Positions 13,481-24,077 of a DNA stretch of 64,000 bases are shown here, in pieces. The translations under genes were made by a program, and so were the position numbers. Source of the DNA: Fratercula arctica (Eukaryota > Chordata > Aves > Charadriiformes > Alcidae); assembly GCA_947846985.1 (NCBI GenBank), contig CANTUZ010000004.1, positions 11,212,927-11,276,926 of the forward strand. The letters run 5' to 3'. The stretch's first letter is position 1, and each line of letters opens with the position of its first letter. A model generated the notes under the pieces. The model ran no database searches. It saw only the letters and a list, made by a program, of their open reading frames with translations, and was not told the origin of the DNA.

Positions 13481-13760
13481 TGAGAAATGAAAGAGAGGTT
13501 TATAATATCATAAACCATGGAATTCCGCCTGGTAATTACCCCTGATATGGCCTGCCAGGGAAATGACCGCCATCTGCTGCTGCCCACCAGTGCCCTGGAA
13601 ATACAATCAGGCTGCTGGTATTCGCTGGAACTAGCAGTAAACTAATCCTCTCCATTTCAGCTCTTAAGATTACATGTAATTGTGTGTAAGATGCAGGCTC
13701 AGTCCACGCAGATTTTTCAGGCTCTGAAGTTGTGAAGATTGAAGTAGATCACATTTGTCC
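13481..13760. promoter_or_regulatory. Candidate conserved cis-regulatory element, palindrome-rich
   Basis: A block of balanced composition inside AT-rich DNA. It carries GGAATTCC at 13519-13526, the perfect palindrome GGTAATTACC at 13531-13540 (TAATTA homeodomain core), an E-box CATCTG at 13571-13576, and CCAGGG (13555-13560) mirrored by CCCTGG (13593-13598). It has no coding potential and does not resemble a repeat. The call rests on motif content only; cross-species alignment is the real test. Confidence 0.3.
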
Positions 13761-14499
13761 TAAACTTGCTGTTCAGCTTCCCCCTCTGTATTTGTATTTC
13801 ATTGCAGCTTTTGTTTTTAAATTGCTGGCAAAAAATAGCTACTTGCTGAGGTTTCAGTGTATTCTCTCTGGTTCATGCATTTAGAAGTGCGACTTTCTGT
13901 CATAGAGCGGCTTTGAGCTAAAGTTAATCTTTTTCTTTATGAAACTGAGATAAGACTGCTTTTAAAATCAAGAAGATGTTTCAAGGTTCTGAGGGAGTTT
14001 TGGTAATATACACACATCTCTACAAGGAATAGACAGAAACTAGTGCGTGGTAAGGCAAAGTGTGATAGAGAAATCTGCTGAAATGAAAGAACTTACAGTA
14101 GGAAGAAACGGCACAGAAAAGTTAGATTACAAGAAGGAGGAGGTGAAATAGAAAAGGAGAGAATTTGTAAAGAATACAGGGGAACCCTAATTCTAGTTTG
14201 CCTGTTCCTACGTGCCTCCGATGTTCAATGCAATAATAAAACGGTACCTTCAATGAAGATTTTCTTGGTAAAATATAGAACGATAGAACTTAGAACAATA
14301 ATAGAAAAAATACTGTGCAAGTTCCCTAGTTCAAAGTACAGCAAAGTACTAATATATTCAACCACTATCTCCTAAAGCTAGAGAATATGGAATTTAGGAA
14401 AAAAATGGGAGTATGAATAAGGCAGAAAGGAGAGAAGCTGCGGAGGGGTTCCATTTTGTTTGCTCTCCCTCCCCCATTTCAGATGGATTAAAGAATTAT
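13761..14499. other. Non-coding DNA, no gene recognised
   Basis: AT-rich unique sequence. A purine-rich stretch at about 14085-14180 shows strand asymmetry. No exon or repeat recognised. Confidence 0.6.
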
Positions 14500-14800
14500 T
14501 AAAAATTAAAATGCAAAATCACTCTCAGACGAACCAGATAAGAATGGCTTCAGCTGAACTGGGTAATATCTGGATCCCAGGGGGACCCAATTCTTCTTCA
14601 TCTGTTTTTGGCTATGATATAAAGGGTGTCTCTGAATCATTTGGAGGGGCCTGCAGCAGTAATAATGTATTCCTTAGAGCTGCGCCGCTCATTGACAGAA
14701 TGCAGGACAAAGGAGGCAAAAACCACTGGAGAGGCTTTTTGTCAGGGTGAAATGAAGCACTCTGGCTTCTGTGAATGAAAACAAGACTATGGTGGCATTA
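14500..14800. promoter_or_regulatory. Candidate conserved non-coding element
   Basis: A non-repetitive block with a 96-codon plus-strand frame (14460-14750) that matches no domain I know. It contains a SOX/TCF-like ACAAAGG near 14707 and sits about 1 kb from the palindrome-rich block at 13.5 kb. Long unique stretches of this texture in vertebrate deserts are often conserved enhancers, but that is inference. A coding exon is the alternative, and no strong splice sites were found. Confidence 0.22.
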
Positions 14801-17204
14801 GATACAAATTAAGGATGGAAATCGGCTCTGCCGAGGTATTTCCCAAAGGATAGCCATGTCAATTTTTGGTCAGCGTTACGAGGTAAAAAGGGTGTAGGGT
14901 TCAAGCTGAACTCGACTAAATCGTGGCATGTGTTTGCAAAATTAAGGTTGTGAATGTTTTAGAAAAATGCTGTAAAGTTTTGTTCATTTAATTGTGAAAG
15001 TGTCATTAGTGATTCAGGTGGAAAACATTACATTGATAGACAGTAGTGGTACAAGGAAAAATAAATCCACTGGCCTTTCAGGCAGTAATGGGCACTGAAG
15101 ACATAATTTCCACTCCATGACACAGAAAACCCTGTTCCATACACAAATAGGGAGGAAAATAAGGGCTTACGTAGCATGCTAAAACAACCCAGTAATCTAT
15201 ATTAGGGACTCCCATGTGTAAGCTTACGAGAGTGGAAGAGTGGAAACTCCTCTGGCGTACCTGGTGGCTGTTAGTCACACCGCCTTGTGCAAACCCTCCT
15301 GCTCCCAGTGTGGAAAATGCAGCCGGCCCTACGGAAGGGAAGGCGGCACAGCGGTTGCCTCTAGCAGCGGGAGGCAGAGGGCATAGCAGAAGGTACTCTC
15401 TTCGGTATTGGTCTTCTGAGACAGCTGCTGCAGCTCTTCGCTGCTTTTTTCCCCCCTCTGTCTTGACTTTCAAGTCCGTGCTTTCCTTCTAATTATAAAG
15501 TAATAAAGGAACCTCACAGTGGTTCTGTGCAATCATCTCGAGGTTTTAGTCCCAATTCTCAACTCGCAATATTTTTATTTCAGCTTAATTTCCTTCTCTC
15601 CAGTGATATTACTCCCTGGTTTCATTGAAACACGACTTTCTGAACTATCTTTATGGATAACACAGAGATGCAAATTCAGCTAAACGTATATTAAGCAATT
15701 TATTGCAAGTGCTGCAGTACAAGGAGGAAGATGGAACCTAATGTGGAAAAAAGATCGCTGTAACATAATTCTGTTTCTACCTTTGCCCATAGTGAGTGAA
15801 AGATGGCACAATGCATAACTGTGAAGACAAAGGTACAGTATAATACATTTATCCTTATACCACTCAAGTGAAACAACTGTGAGAAAGATAAGGGTCCTAA
15901 CCTCACGAGGTATATAAATGATAAATGTGCTATAATATTTCCAATCCTATTTTTCTCCTTTGATAATGCTGTTATCTCAAGATCTCTGACACAATATTAT
16001 AGAGTACATTTTACTGTTTTATAAGTTGGTGTGCTATCTTTATAAATAAATATGTTCAACCTATCAATATATTAAATGAAAATGCTAACATTCTCTTAGC
16101 ATGCCAACAAAATGAATAGCATCTTTACAATGCTGTTTGATATGCTGAAGCCTAATGATATTTCTTGTTCAGAGTCTGTAGCCATTCAACTTGAAAACAA
16201 ATAATTAAAATAAATTATACCCGTAGCGTCTACAAACTAAGGAGGCGAATAAAAATAGCTGTGCAGGAGGGAGGTTAATACAGGGATATCTGTTGACAGC
16301 GTTATGAAGACCTCAAAGGGATTCGTATGTTCACTGCCTGCAGCGATGTGTGTGAGGAATCCCATGTCAGACTGTTAAGTTTAGCAAACAGGATTTCCAG
16401 TAATAGATTTTCAGAAAAATGTGGTTACCCAGGGGTATTGTGTACTTCCCAATTACTTGAACATTCAGAGAGACTTTGGCCTTTTTGTTCTCTGCTCATC
16501 TATGCTTGTGTGTATATGCATGTAATTGTTGGATTTGCTTGTTTTCTGTGGTTTTCTGCTTATGTGATGTTGCGCTCGGTGCAGTGAAGGAGACTTCGTG
16601 ACCTTTAACACAGCTGCCAGTCACTTTCTATAGGTGCCAGCGCAGATACATGCCAGTTTTTCTGATGGTGATGAGTGACTCTCGCCGCTGTTGTCGTTTC
16701 GCCTCACAGCTCCTTTTAGTTTTCTTCCTCTGTTATCCTTTTCAGTGCTCAGAGGAAAGTTCCCGTGTCTGGGAAACTTTAGGTCCTGAATATTATTAAT
16801 GCTGAAGGCTCTGAGATGCAGGCTTCTCCGCCGTGCTGAATAGCTAATGACCATGAAGTTTCTACTGCGAGAAAATCATCATTAACAACCCAAAACTCTC
16901 AGCTTGGGGCAGACCATCCTCTTTAGTCTTTTCTGTGTGTTCCGATATCTGTTTATTGGCGCTCATCGTTTCAGAGGAAGGAGCCAACTGAGGTGATACA
17001 CGAGTAGAAACAAGGAGAGAATTTTAATAAGGAAAGCAGCATGGGCCAAGTGGCCATCTCTGTACTTTAATATGCCTTGCGGTCTTGTTGTCTCCAAACA
17101 CATCAGACTATAAATAGCTCCATTTTCACCAATCTGCTACTCTTGCAGAAGAGAAAAGAGGCACTAGGCAGGGCTACACCATCTTGCTGGGCAAGAGCAA
17201 CCCA
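14801..17204. other. Non-coding DNA, no gene recognised
   Basis: Contains a GC-richer patch at about 15230-15480 with overlapping frames on both strands (131 codons on minus, 15078-15473; 92 on plus) that carry no domain. The remainder is AT-rich. A small CGCC/GTCG-bearing stretch near 16680-16720 is too short for a CpG island. Confidence 0.55.
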
Positions 17205-17500
17205 CGTCAGCCCCTTTGGTGCCTGAGCTGGCATCTGTCCTGCCCACCAAGCACCCCTTTGGGGTGTTTGTAGGCACGACATATGCCCCAAAGGGCTTAT
17301 GTCACCCCAAAAAAGGCTGGATCCATTTGCAGCTGTGTGCATACTCAAAAAAAAAAAATCAGTCTTTGACAGCTGATGTGACTTACCACCAACTGAAAAG
17401 GGAAAAAATGGAGGGACCAGGACAGACGGGTTTGCAGTGGCCTGCAAAGGAGGTCCTGTCCCCCTCCACCCCAAAGGATGTCAGTAGCTGTGCCAGAGCA
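17205..17500. repeat. GC-richer block with repeated CCCTTTGG/CCAAAGGG words and hairpins
   Basis: Related words built on CCCTTTGG or its complement recur near 17211, 17254, 17287 and 17468. One forms a perfect short hairpin, CACCCC-TTT-GGGGTG, at 17252-17266. The block also has A12 near 17347. Frames up to 123 codons on both strands are by-products of base composition. It may be a remnant of an element I cannot name, or a single-copy structured region. Confidence 0.4.
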
Positions 17501-18091
17501 AGCAGCTGAGCCTGTTCCCTGTCTCTCATTACCTGAGTGCCTGAACAGAAGATGAGAACCCACACGACGACGGGAATCCAGCCTAATTCGGGATCTGAAA
17601 GTTAATTTGCTGTTGGCCTATAATCTTTAGATGATCTAGGCTTCTCTGAATAAGGCTGGTAACAAGATGTCTCTTTTTCTACCCTATTTTTCTTTTGTCC
17701 CAACTGCTTTCTCAGGAGATCCTAGTCCATAAACAAAAAGTAGAATAATAAAAAGCCAAAGGGAAATGGAGGAAAGTTTTCACAGGAAAAAAAAAAAAAA
17801 TTAATTCAGATTCAAAAGATGAGAAGAGTTCTGGCTAACTTTTGATTGGTTTAAAAATCACTTACTTTTCCTAAACTAATGTCTGGAAATAATTTTTTTT
17901 CATTTAAAAAGGAGGTGGTATTTTAGATTTAGTTCTCCTTAGGGAGACCTATTGTTAGCTTGAACTTGTATCAGACTTCTTTTTTTGATATAAGTTTCAT
18001 AATTTTGGGCATATCAATGAACAGTGTCACACTTAACCTGTCTGCCTCTTTGGATTTGAAAAACAGTAAGAATACTTCAGTGATTCAGTTA
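17501..18091. other. Non-coding AT-rich DNA, no gene recognised
   Basis: Unique AT-rich sequence with a run of 14 A at 17787-17800. No exon or element recognised. Confidence 0.6.
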
Positions 18092-18350
18092 CAAGACCAG
18101 AAGTCAGAAGATCTGGGGACAGATTTAAGACTTGTCTGAATTCATCTTAGCTATTTATGGCTTCAGAGTAAGTAACCTAATTTACATCAGCTCAAGACCT
18201 GCGCTTTGCAACCTCTTCCCATCTATTTCCAACTCTGACCAAAAAAAAAACTACTTACGTAAGAAGTCCAGCAAATGACTTAACCTCTGTACCCCAGTTT
18301 TCTCTTTTGTAAAACAGGGTGGTGATGATAATGATAATTACATACGTTGC
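18092..18350 (+). mobile_element. MIR-like (CORE-type) SINE, ancient
   Basis: The right part (about 18270-18345) reads CTTAACCTCTGTACCCCAG followed by a TTTTGTAAAACAGGG-type stretch and GATGATAATGATAATTAC. This is the characteristic 3' part of MIR-family SINEs (consensus idea: acttaacctctctgtgcctcag, then tgtaaaatgggg, then ataata). The left part (18092-18180) resembles the MIR body around AGTCAGAAGATCTGGGG. A run of A near 18241-18250 interrupts the match. Highly diverged, as expected of an insertion predating bird diversification. Confidence 0.6.
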
Positions 18351-20002
18351 TTAGTGATAGCAAACAACGGAATTCGAGATTTTCAGAATGAAACGTTTGT
18401 GGAAACAAGAAACTGTACGGGAATGATATCTAGGAATATCTTGCAAGGAAATGGCAGTTTGATTTTAGAAGCCAAGCCTGTTTCCTCCATGTTTTCAACC
18501 TATTTAAATCATGACTCTTTAAAGATGGATACCTTCCCCTCCTCGCTCTGGTTTCTGTACAGCTCTGGACACACTGATAATAAATTTAACTAAAAATGCT
18601 GAGTTGCTCATGCCATGGGAATGTGCCTAAAGCACAGTTATCGCATTCGTTGCCTTTGCAGTTTCTCGGCCTATATGTGTCTTTGTAGAAATCAAAGGTT
18701 ATTTCAGTGCTGAAAATGGTGTTGCTGTTATTTCATTGTGCTGAGCTTTTCATGCAGTGCGGTAGCTCAAAGAGGTGAGAGAGCTGTCCATTTTGGAAAG
18801 AGAAAGCTGAGACCATCCATTTAATGTCACTTAGGACCTATTACAGCAGAATAATTTGGTCATTTAGAATTTTAGATCACAGTATAAATAGTCTAAAGCT
18901 ACGCTGCATCCCAGAGGTGAGAAGATGGAGACTATTTGCAGTCATAATACCAGATGTTTAGCCATTGCTATGCATTCAACAACAAAGAGTGAAAATAAAA
19001 AGCGAGCTGTTAATTGGGGATATTTGGAGTCATGTCACAGGTGAAAGATGATCTAAAATGCTGCTTCATAGCACAGTGCAATAGTGAAATTAGCACATGT
19101 CTATTATCACTGCTTGCAACTCTGCAGGAAACGAATGGAAAGAGCTTAATCCTTTCAAGCTTCTCTAAAAGGAGAAATATAGGATTTCACCTGTGTTACT
19201 GAGTTCTCCTTCCTCTCTTATTCCTTGCCAAATTCTTACTGCATAGCAGATATTTATTATTTAATAGTAATAAATTGCCTTGACTGTAGATTGAATAAAT
19301 AACTGTAGAGATGAGGGACCCGATCGTTCATTTTTAGAGGCAGCTGTAGTGATCCATTGTGGTAACGGTTAGAAAGGGAAAGGGTGTAGTCTAAAATTCC
19401 CCCTCTTGAACCAGTTTCAGGGAGTTCTCTTTCCAAAGCAGTAAAAGCAAAGGCATTAATTATACATTTCCATTATGACAGAGCCAACATCAGCAGTGAC
19501 TAAAACATAATTTGTTTAGGTGGCAGTGCAGGCTGTTCTCTGATCAAGTTTTGTTTCCCACAGGGAGGCATCAGTCTTAAATTACACAGCAAGCAGGCAA
19601 GAGAAAGGAAGCAAACAATAAAACACTTCCCAGAGGAAGAAAAGAGGAAAATTTGTCTCTCAACGTCCTATTAAATAAATAAATCTACATTTTTTTTGTC
19701 ACTTGGCAAAAAATCAGCAATGGGGTTCAACTTTAATTAAAGGAAGTATGTTTTCTGTGGGGCTTCATAGGATTCTATTTTAGATTTCCAGTGATAAGTT
19801 GCTTTTAATGCAAAGGAACTTTCCCACTGGAAGGAAGGAAAAAATGATAGAAAGAAAAATCCTTGGGCAGTGCTGACAAGAGGGAAATATGGGATATCTT
19901 ACTTGTCCTACTGTAATCCATAAAGATAGAGTAAGGTACGTCTTTAGTAAGGTATGCACAAAACCAGGACCAGTCTCTATCAGCATATTTAACAGCAACA
20001 CT

Positions 20003-20078
20003 ATATGTTATATACCTATATATATTATATATCTATATCTGTATATTTACATACAATTGTATGTAATTGTACATACAA
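20003..20078. repeat. AT-rich dinucleotide tract with a perfect 16-bp palindrome
   Basis: Irregular TA/TATC repeats run into ACATACAATTGTATGT at 20049-20064, which equals its own reverse complement and continues into TAATTGTACATAC. It is prone to cruciform formation and slippage. Confidence 0.85.
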
Positions 20079-20224
20079 AAGTTAGACATGCGTCTTTGTG
20101 CAGAAGTATGTTTTAAGCTAGAATTCAGTTTAATGCTTTTAAGCAAGGGCGTAATTTTACTTTATCTTCAATTCCAGGGGATCTATTATTTTGCATAAAT
20201 ATATGAACATATTTTAGTACCTTA

Positions 20225-20600
20225 CCGAATCAAAGACCCCAAAGGAATGCTTTTGTTATTTGCTTTTAATTTTTGGCTGCTATAAAGAACCATTGGTTGT
20301 GATTTTCTATTGTAATTTGACTTTTAATATCATATCCCCTGACTGCTTCAGCCTCTCTTCATTGGGCGTGCATAAAGCAAAAGCAAATATAAGCTGATTT
20401 CTTATTATCTCCAACACTTTCAGGAGAAACAATAAAAAACTAGGATGAGCTATGTGCCATTTAACAGGAGCATCTTCCTGTTCAACATACCATTCCCCCT
20501 CCAGTGGAGTTTGCTGGCAATTTCAAATGAATGAATAAACAAATCCAAAAATGCACGTCATTTACCCCATGTGCAGCAAATAGTCCTTTGGAACTGCTAT
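20225..20600. promoter_or_regulatory. Candidate conserved non-coding element with FOX and homeodomain-like motifs
   Basis: A unique, evenly composed block with a forkhead-type TAAACAAA at 20536-20543, a SOX-like AACAATAA near 20428, TTTTAAT cores and a TGCACGTCATTTAC word near 20552. No coding potential and no resemblance to repeats. The assignment is inferred from motifs and texture only. Confidence 0.25.
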
Positions 20601-20829
20601 TGTGCAAAATTAGATTCTCTCTAATACAAGTGAAAACCCTACGCGTCATGAAAATGGTTATGGAGAATGTTGTGTGAGCTTAGCAGGTTTGATTTAATTG
20701 AAGTAGTTAATAATTCCTGGTTTTTAAAAAATAAGAAAAGATCCTTCTGACCACTTAAACGTTCTAAAGCGATTAGATACTAAAGAGAGTCACTGCCAAA
20801 TATTACTTTGAAAGGGAGCGAAAGCAGCA

Positions 20830-21010
20830 TTGTCTCCTTATTGCAGGCTTAAACTAGCGTGGTTTATTTTACAATTGAACCATTTAGTCACGCTTTAATT
20901 ATAAAGTTAACTATACTATGCTAGTTATTTGGAACCTTAAAATACAGTGGTCTAAGAGCATGTATTTTGATACATCTGGCATTCATAAACGGCCAGGTTG
21001 CATCATTGAT
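20830..21010. promoter_or_regulatory. Candidate regulatory block around a TAATTA core
   Basis: Contains TAATTA at 20896-20901 inside the near-palindromic CTTTAATTATAAAG, with further TTAACTATACTATGCTAG nearby. Unique sequence with no frame or repeat. Motif-based inference only. Confidence 0.2.
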
Positions 21011-22294
21011 TCCCCAAAAGGAATGATGAAAACACAGATAAAATGCTATATAAAGCCATAAAAAAATGCTAAGAAAGTGGTCTGGGAACAGAAGATCTCA
21101 GTCTTTTACATGCATGAACTGCCTGCCTGCCACCAGTAATTTTCTCCTGAACATTTCAGGACAGCTAAGACAAAACCAGGGCGTCTCACAGGCATGTTGG
21201 TTCACTCTTCCTGCGGTGGAGGGTGACTGCAGGAGCGAGGCAGTTCTGCACTGCTGATACGTGTTTGCCCGTCTTTAATCAACATGGTCAGACAATAAGA
21301 GAGATCCTATGAAACTGCGGCAAAAAAGTAGATGATGTGACTCAGAATGAAACGTGAGAAAGATAGTCAGCCAAAAATGTGCTCAAAGGATCCAACTTTT
21401 AATAGGCAGGATTCATTCCGGTTGGTTTGGTTACCCTCCTGAAACGCAGAACTGCAGAGAGACCAGTGAAGTTAGAACCACGAGGTTCAGTCCATCAGAC
21501 CAAGAGGGAGACTTTACAGCCTGACACATCCAACCCATCTGTGACAGCCTTTTGTGAAGGCAGGAAATCAAATGAGTAGATGCTGGAAAGGTTTGCTGAT
21601 AAGTTTTCATCTGTACTGACTCTCTCTGAGTGCCCAGCAAATTCATTGGGAAGAAGATAAGGCCATAGGAAGAGAACAGCTCTTCTTTCCTTGCGTTTTG
21701 GTGCACCTGCTGTAAATGAGGTGGTGAGAAGAGGAAACACCTCACTGTCCTGGCAGTGCTCAAGGGCAGGAATTCTGCCTGTTCCTGGGAAGACCATCTG
21801 GTCTCCTGCCCTAAACATGCCAGTTCATTAAAAGAAGAGCTTTTCCTATCTAATAGGTACAGTTAAACCTTCCCAGGTGGTTCAAACTTTTACTTCCATC
21901 CTTGTTACAGCAGAAATTAAAACCTATGACTGGAATAAGGTTGAATAATTGGTTCCTACATTGCTTATAGCAACAATGTTTGCACCAGGGAGCAATGGAT
22001 ATGATGTTCTATGTCCAGGTCACCATAGCTAATCTTTTCACTTTGTGAAAAGCACCTTTTTTTGTCTCTTCACCACAGCCTTTTCAATGGATAAGACAGA
22101 GTTGCCCTGATTTATGTTACTGATTTTACTTCAAAGACAGAAAATGATTAAATGACTGGATGGAGGTTTGTAGGTGTATGTGTACAGGGGTATGTACATG
22201 CAATCTCATCTGTTGAAAATGGATAATAATATGACAATGAAGTATGTAAATGGGGCAAATAAAATGAACGATGCTAATCAGAGCTGAAGAAGAA

Positions 22295-22355
22295 TAATCC
22301 TGGTCCTGCTAAAGTCAATCGGAAAAACTCCTACTGACTTGGGAAGGTCAGGATT
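22295..22355. repeat. Palindromic old interspersed-repeat-like element
   Basis: Left arm AATCCTGGTCCTGCTAAAGT is mirrored by a right arm ending AGGTCAGGATT, with ACTCCTACTGACTT in between. I recognise this type of palindrome (AGTCAATGG...CATTGACTT between AATCCTGG/CCAGGATT arms) from reptile and bird genomes as an old interspersed repeat, but cannot give its name. The two arms pair imperfectly, consistent with age. Confidence 0.5.
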
Positions 22356-24048
22356 TCAACCAAAATGTCAACACTGAACTATAACAGAGTTACAGACTGG
22401 GAAATCTTGTTCTGTACTTTACTTTTGCCGAAGCAAATTGTAAAGACGATTCCAAAATCAAAGCCCTGAATGGCAGTACCTCAAAACATGATGAAAACTC
22501 AAATCAAAAATTAAATGTAGTAATTCAGGACTAACCCTACATATCTGTACCTCAGTACCATCTTTTGGTCCTTTATAAAGTGTTTATGTTACTAGAAAAT
22601 TACTGTTGAGAAGTCATTCCAAACTGCGTGACAGTTAAGTGCAATGACCAAATGGTCTTGCTCTGATTGTCCCTTGATTTGGTTGGGGCAGGAGACTGCA
22701 GTGCTGTAGGAGACAAGAAACTGTTCAAAACAGGAGAGCAGGGGGGGCGTGAGTGCAAAAACACAATTGCAATGATAGACGCCAGCCTGCTGGAGTAGTT
22801 ACAAAGTGAATTCCTGTGTCATTTGGATAGTTTTTGTTTAGTTTATTTAAAAAAAAATAGTAAAACCCCTTCTTATCTCGCTTTTCTGTATGCATAATTC
22901 TTCATAGGTCTTGCTATGTTTTGATGGTTTAGAGCCAAACCAAAAAGAACCAGGCAACTTCAAGAAGTACGTTTTGTTTTTTTTTTTTTTTTTGATGCCG
23001 GAAACTGTGAAATTAATTGGGTTTGAATTGTTTTCTGTATTTTCGGATTTTGTTTGTGAGAAGTTAATATTCCTAGAGAGAATTTTGCTTCTTTGGTTTT
23101 GCTTTCCCTGAAAAAATAGTTATTTAATGATAATACATTATGTGACACTTTACATTCTGTTTGAAAAGCCATCTTTTATTTAACAGTGTTCTGACAATGT
23201 TTTTAAGATAATTTATCTACAGTCATTGTCATTTATTCACACTGTTAAAATATCATGCAGGCTTCATGAATAGGGACAATAAGATCATCTTTGAAAGTTC
23301 AAAAATGCATTTTCTGCAACCGCAGCTGTAATAGAGTTGCACTTGGGGAACATTTTTCCTCTGAAGCCTTGTGTTTATGCAGCTTTTATGACCTTAAGGA
23401 AAGATCTCAAGCTGATCCGTAGTTGTAAGATTATTTTCCTCCTCATAAATATGGCACATAAGACTGACTACCCAGATTTACTGAAATCGCTGAAAACGTC
23501 TTCAGTTTCTTCATGTTGCAGATGAAAGCTGGGCAGGAGGAAGAGCTTTCCCCCTGCGTAAACGTTCTAGTTTTCATGGGTAGACATCAGGGTTTCCTGG
23601 AAGATGCCAGGCTGAAATGGTTTGGATGTGAAAAGTGCCATTTGGTTATTATCCAGACATAGCGAGCCATTATCTAAATTGTTCTTTTTTTGGGGTACAA
23701 TGAATGCTGGAATCTCAGTAATTTCCTTTCCAAGCCCATTGAAGTGGACAAAGTTTTGGACTAAACACTGTTGTGAGCAGATTGGAGACCCAGATAAAAG
23801 GAATTAAGAAGAGAGGTTGCTCTGGCTGTTCATCTCTTTAATGTGTGTATTTGAAATTTGGAAGTCTGCTGCTGCAGATTGGCTGCTTGTTTCCCAGGCA
23901 CAGGCATTCTTAAGTCTCCTTTTAACTTGCTCTCCTCAGCAGGATTTCTTCTACTTGCTAATTGCCAGCAGTGAAAAATCTACAGAGGCAAATTGATGAG
24001 GAAGAAAAGGTTTCCAAACCAAAGTGGCTGAAAGAATTCCAGCCGTTG
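22356..24048. other. Non-coding DNA, no gene recognised
   Basis: Unique sequence with a run of 17 T at 22977-22993. Short frames only. The stretch 23820-24040 is evenly composed and could be regulatory, but no specific motif decides this. Confidence 0.55.
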
Positions 24049-24051
24049 GCT

Positions 24052-24077
24052 GGGAGGGGGGCGGCGGCGGGGAGGGG
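24052..24077 (+). other. G-quadruplex-forming motif
   Basis: G3-A-G6-CGGCGGC-G4-A-G4 on the plus strand. Four or more G-runs of at least three with short loops satisfy the usual G-quadruplex pattern. It stands alone in AT-rich DNA, with GCGGCGGCGG in the middle. Confidence 0.8.

Larger units (their letters stand above)
18351..22294. other. Non-coding DNA with several candidate regulatory blocks
   Basis: No exon recognised; the longest frames are about 110 codons (21431-21763, minus) without domains. Blocks at 18955-19180, 20225-20600 and 20830-21010 look unique and motif-rich and are listed separately or in the findings. An AT-rich palindromic microsatellite lies at 20003-20078. Confidence 0.55.

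Noticed and set aside
13565..13600. CTCF-binding site in CCGCCATCTGCTGCTGCCCA
   Set aside because: It agrees with only part of the CTCF core and cannot be scored by eye.
15078..15492. 131-codon minus and 92-codon plus frames
   Set aside because: Same pattern of composition-driven overlapping frames; no domain or splice context.
22977..22993. Poly-T tract as the A-tail of an antisense processed pseudogene
   Set aside because: No coding-like sequence follows on the appropriate side.
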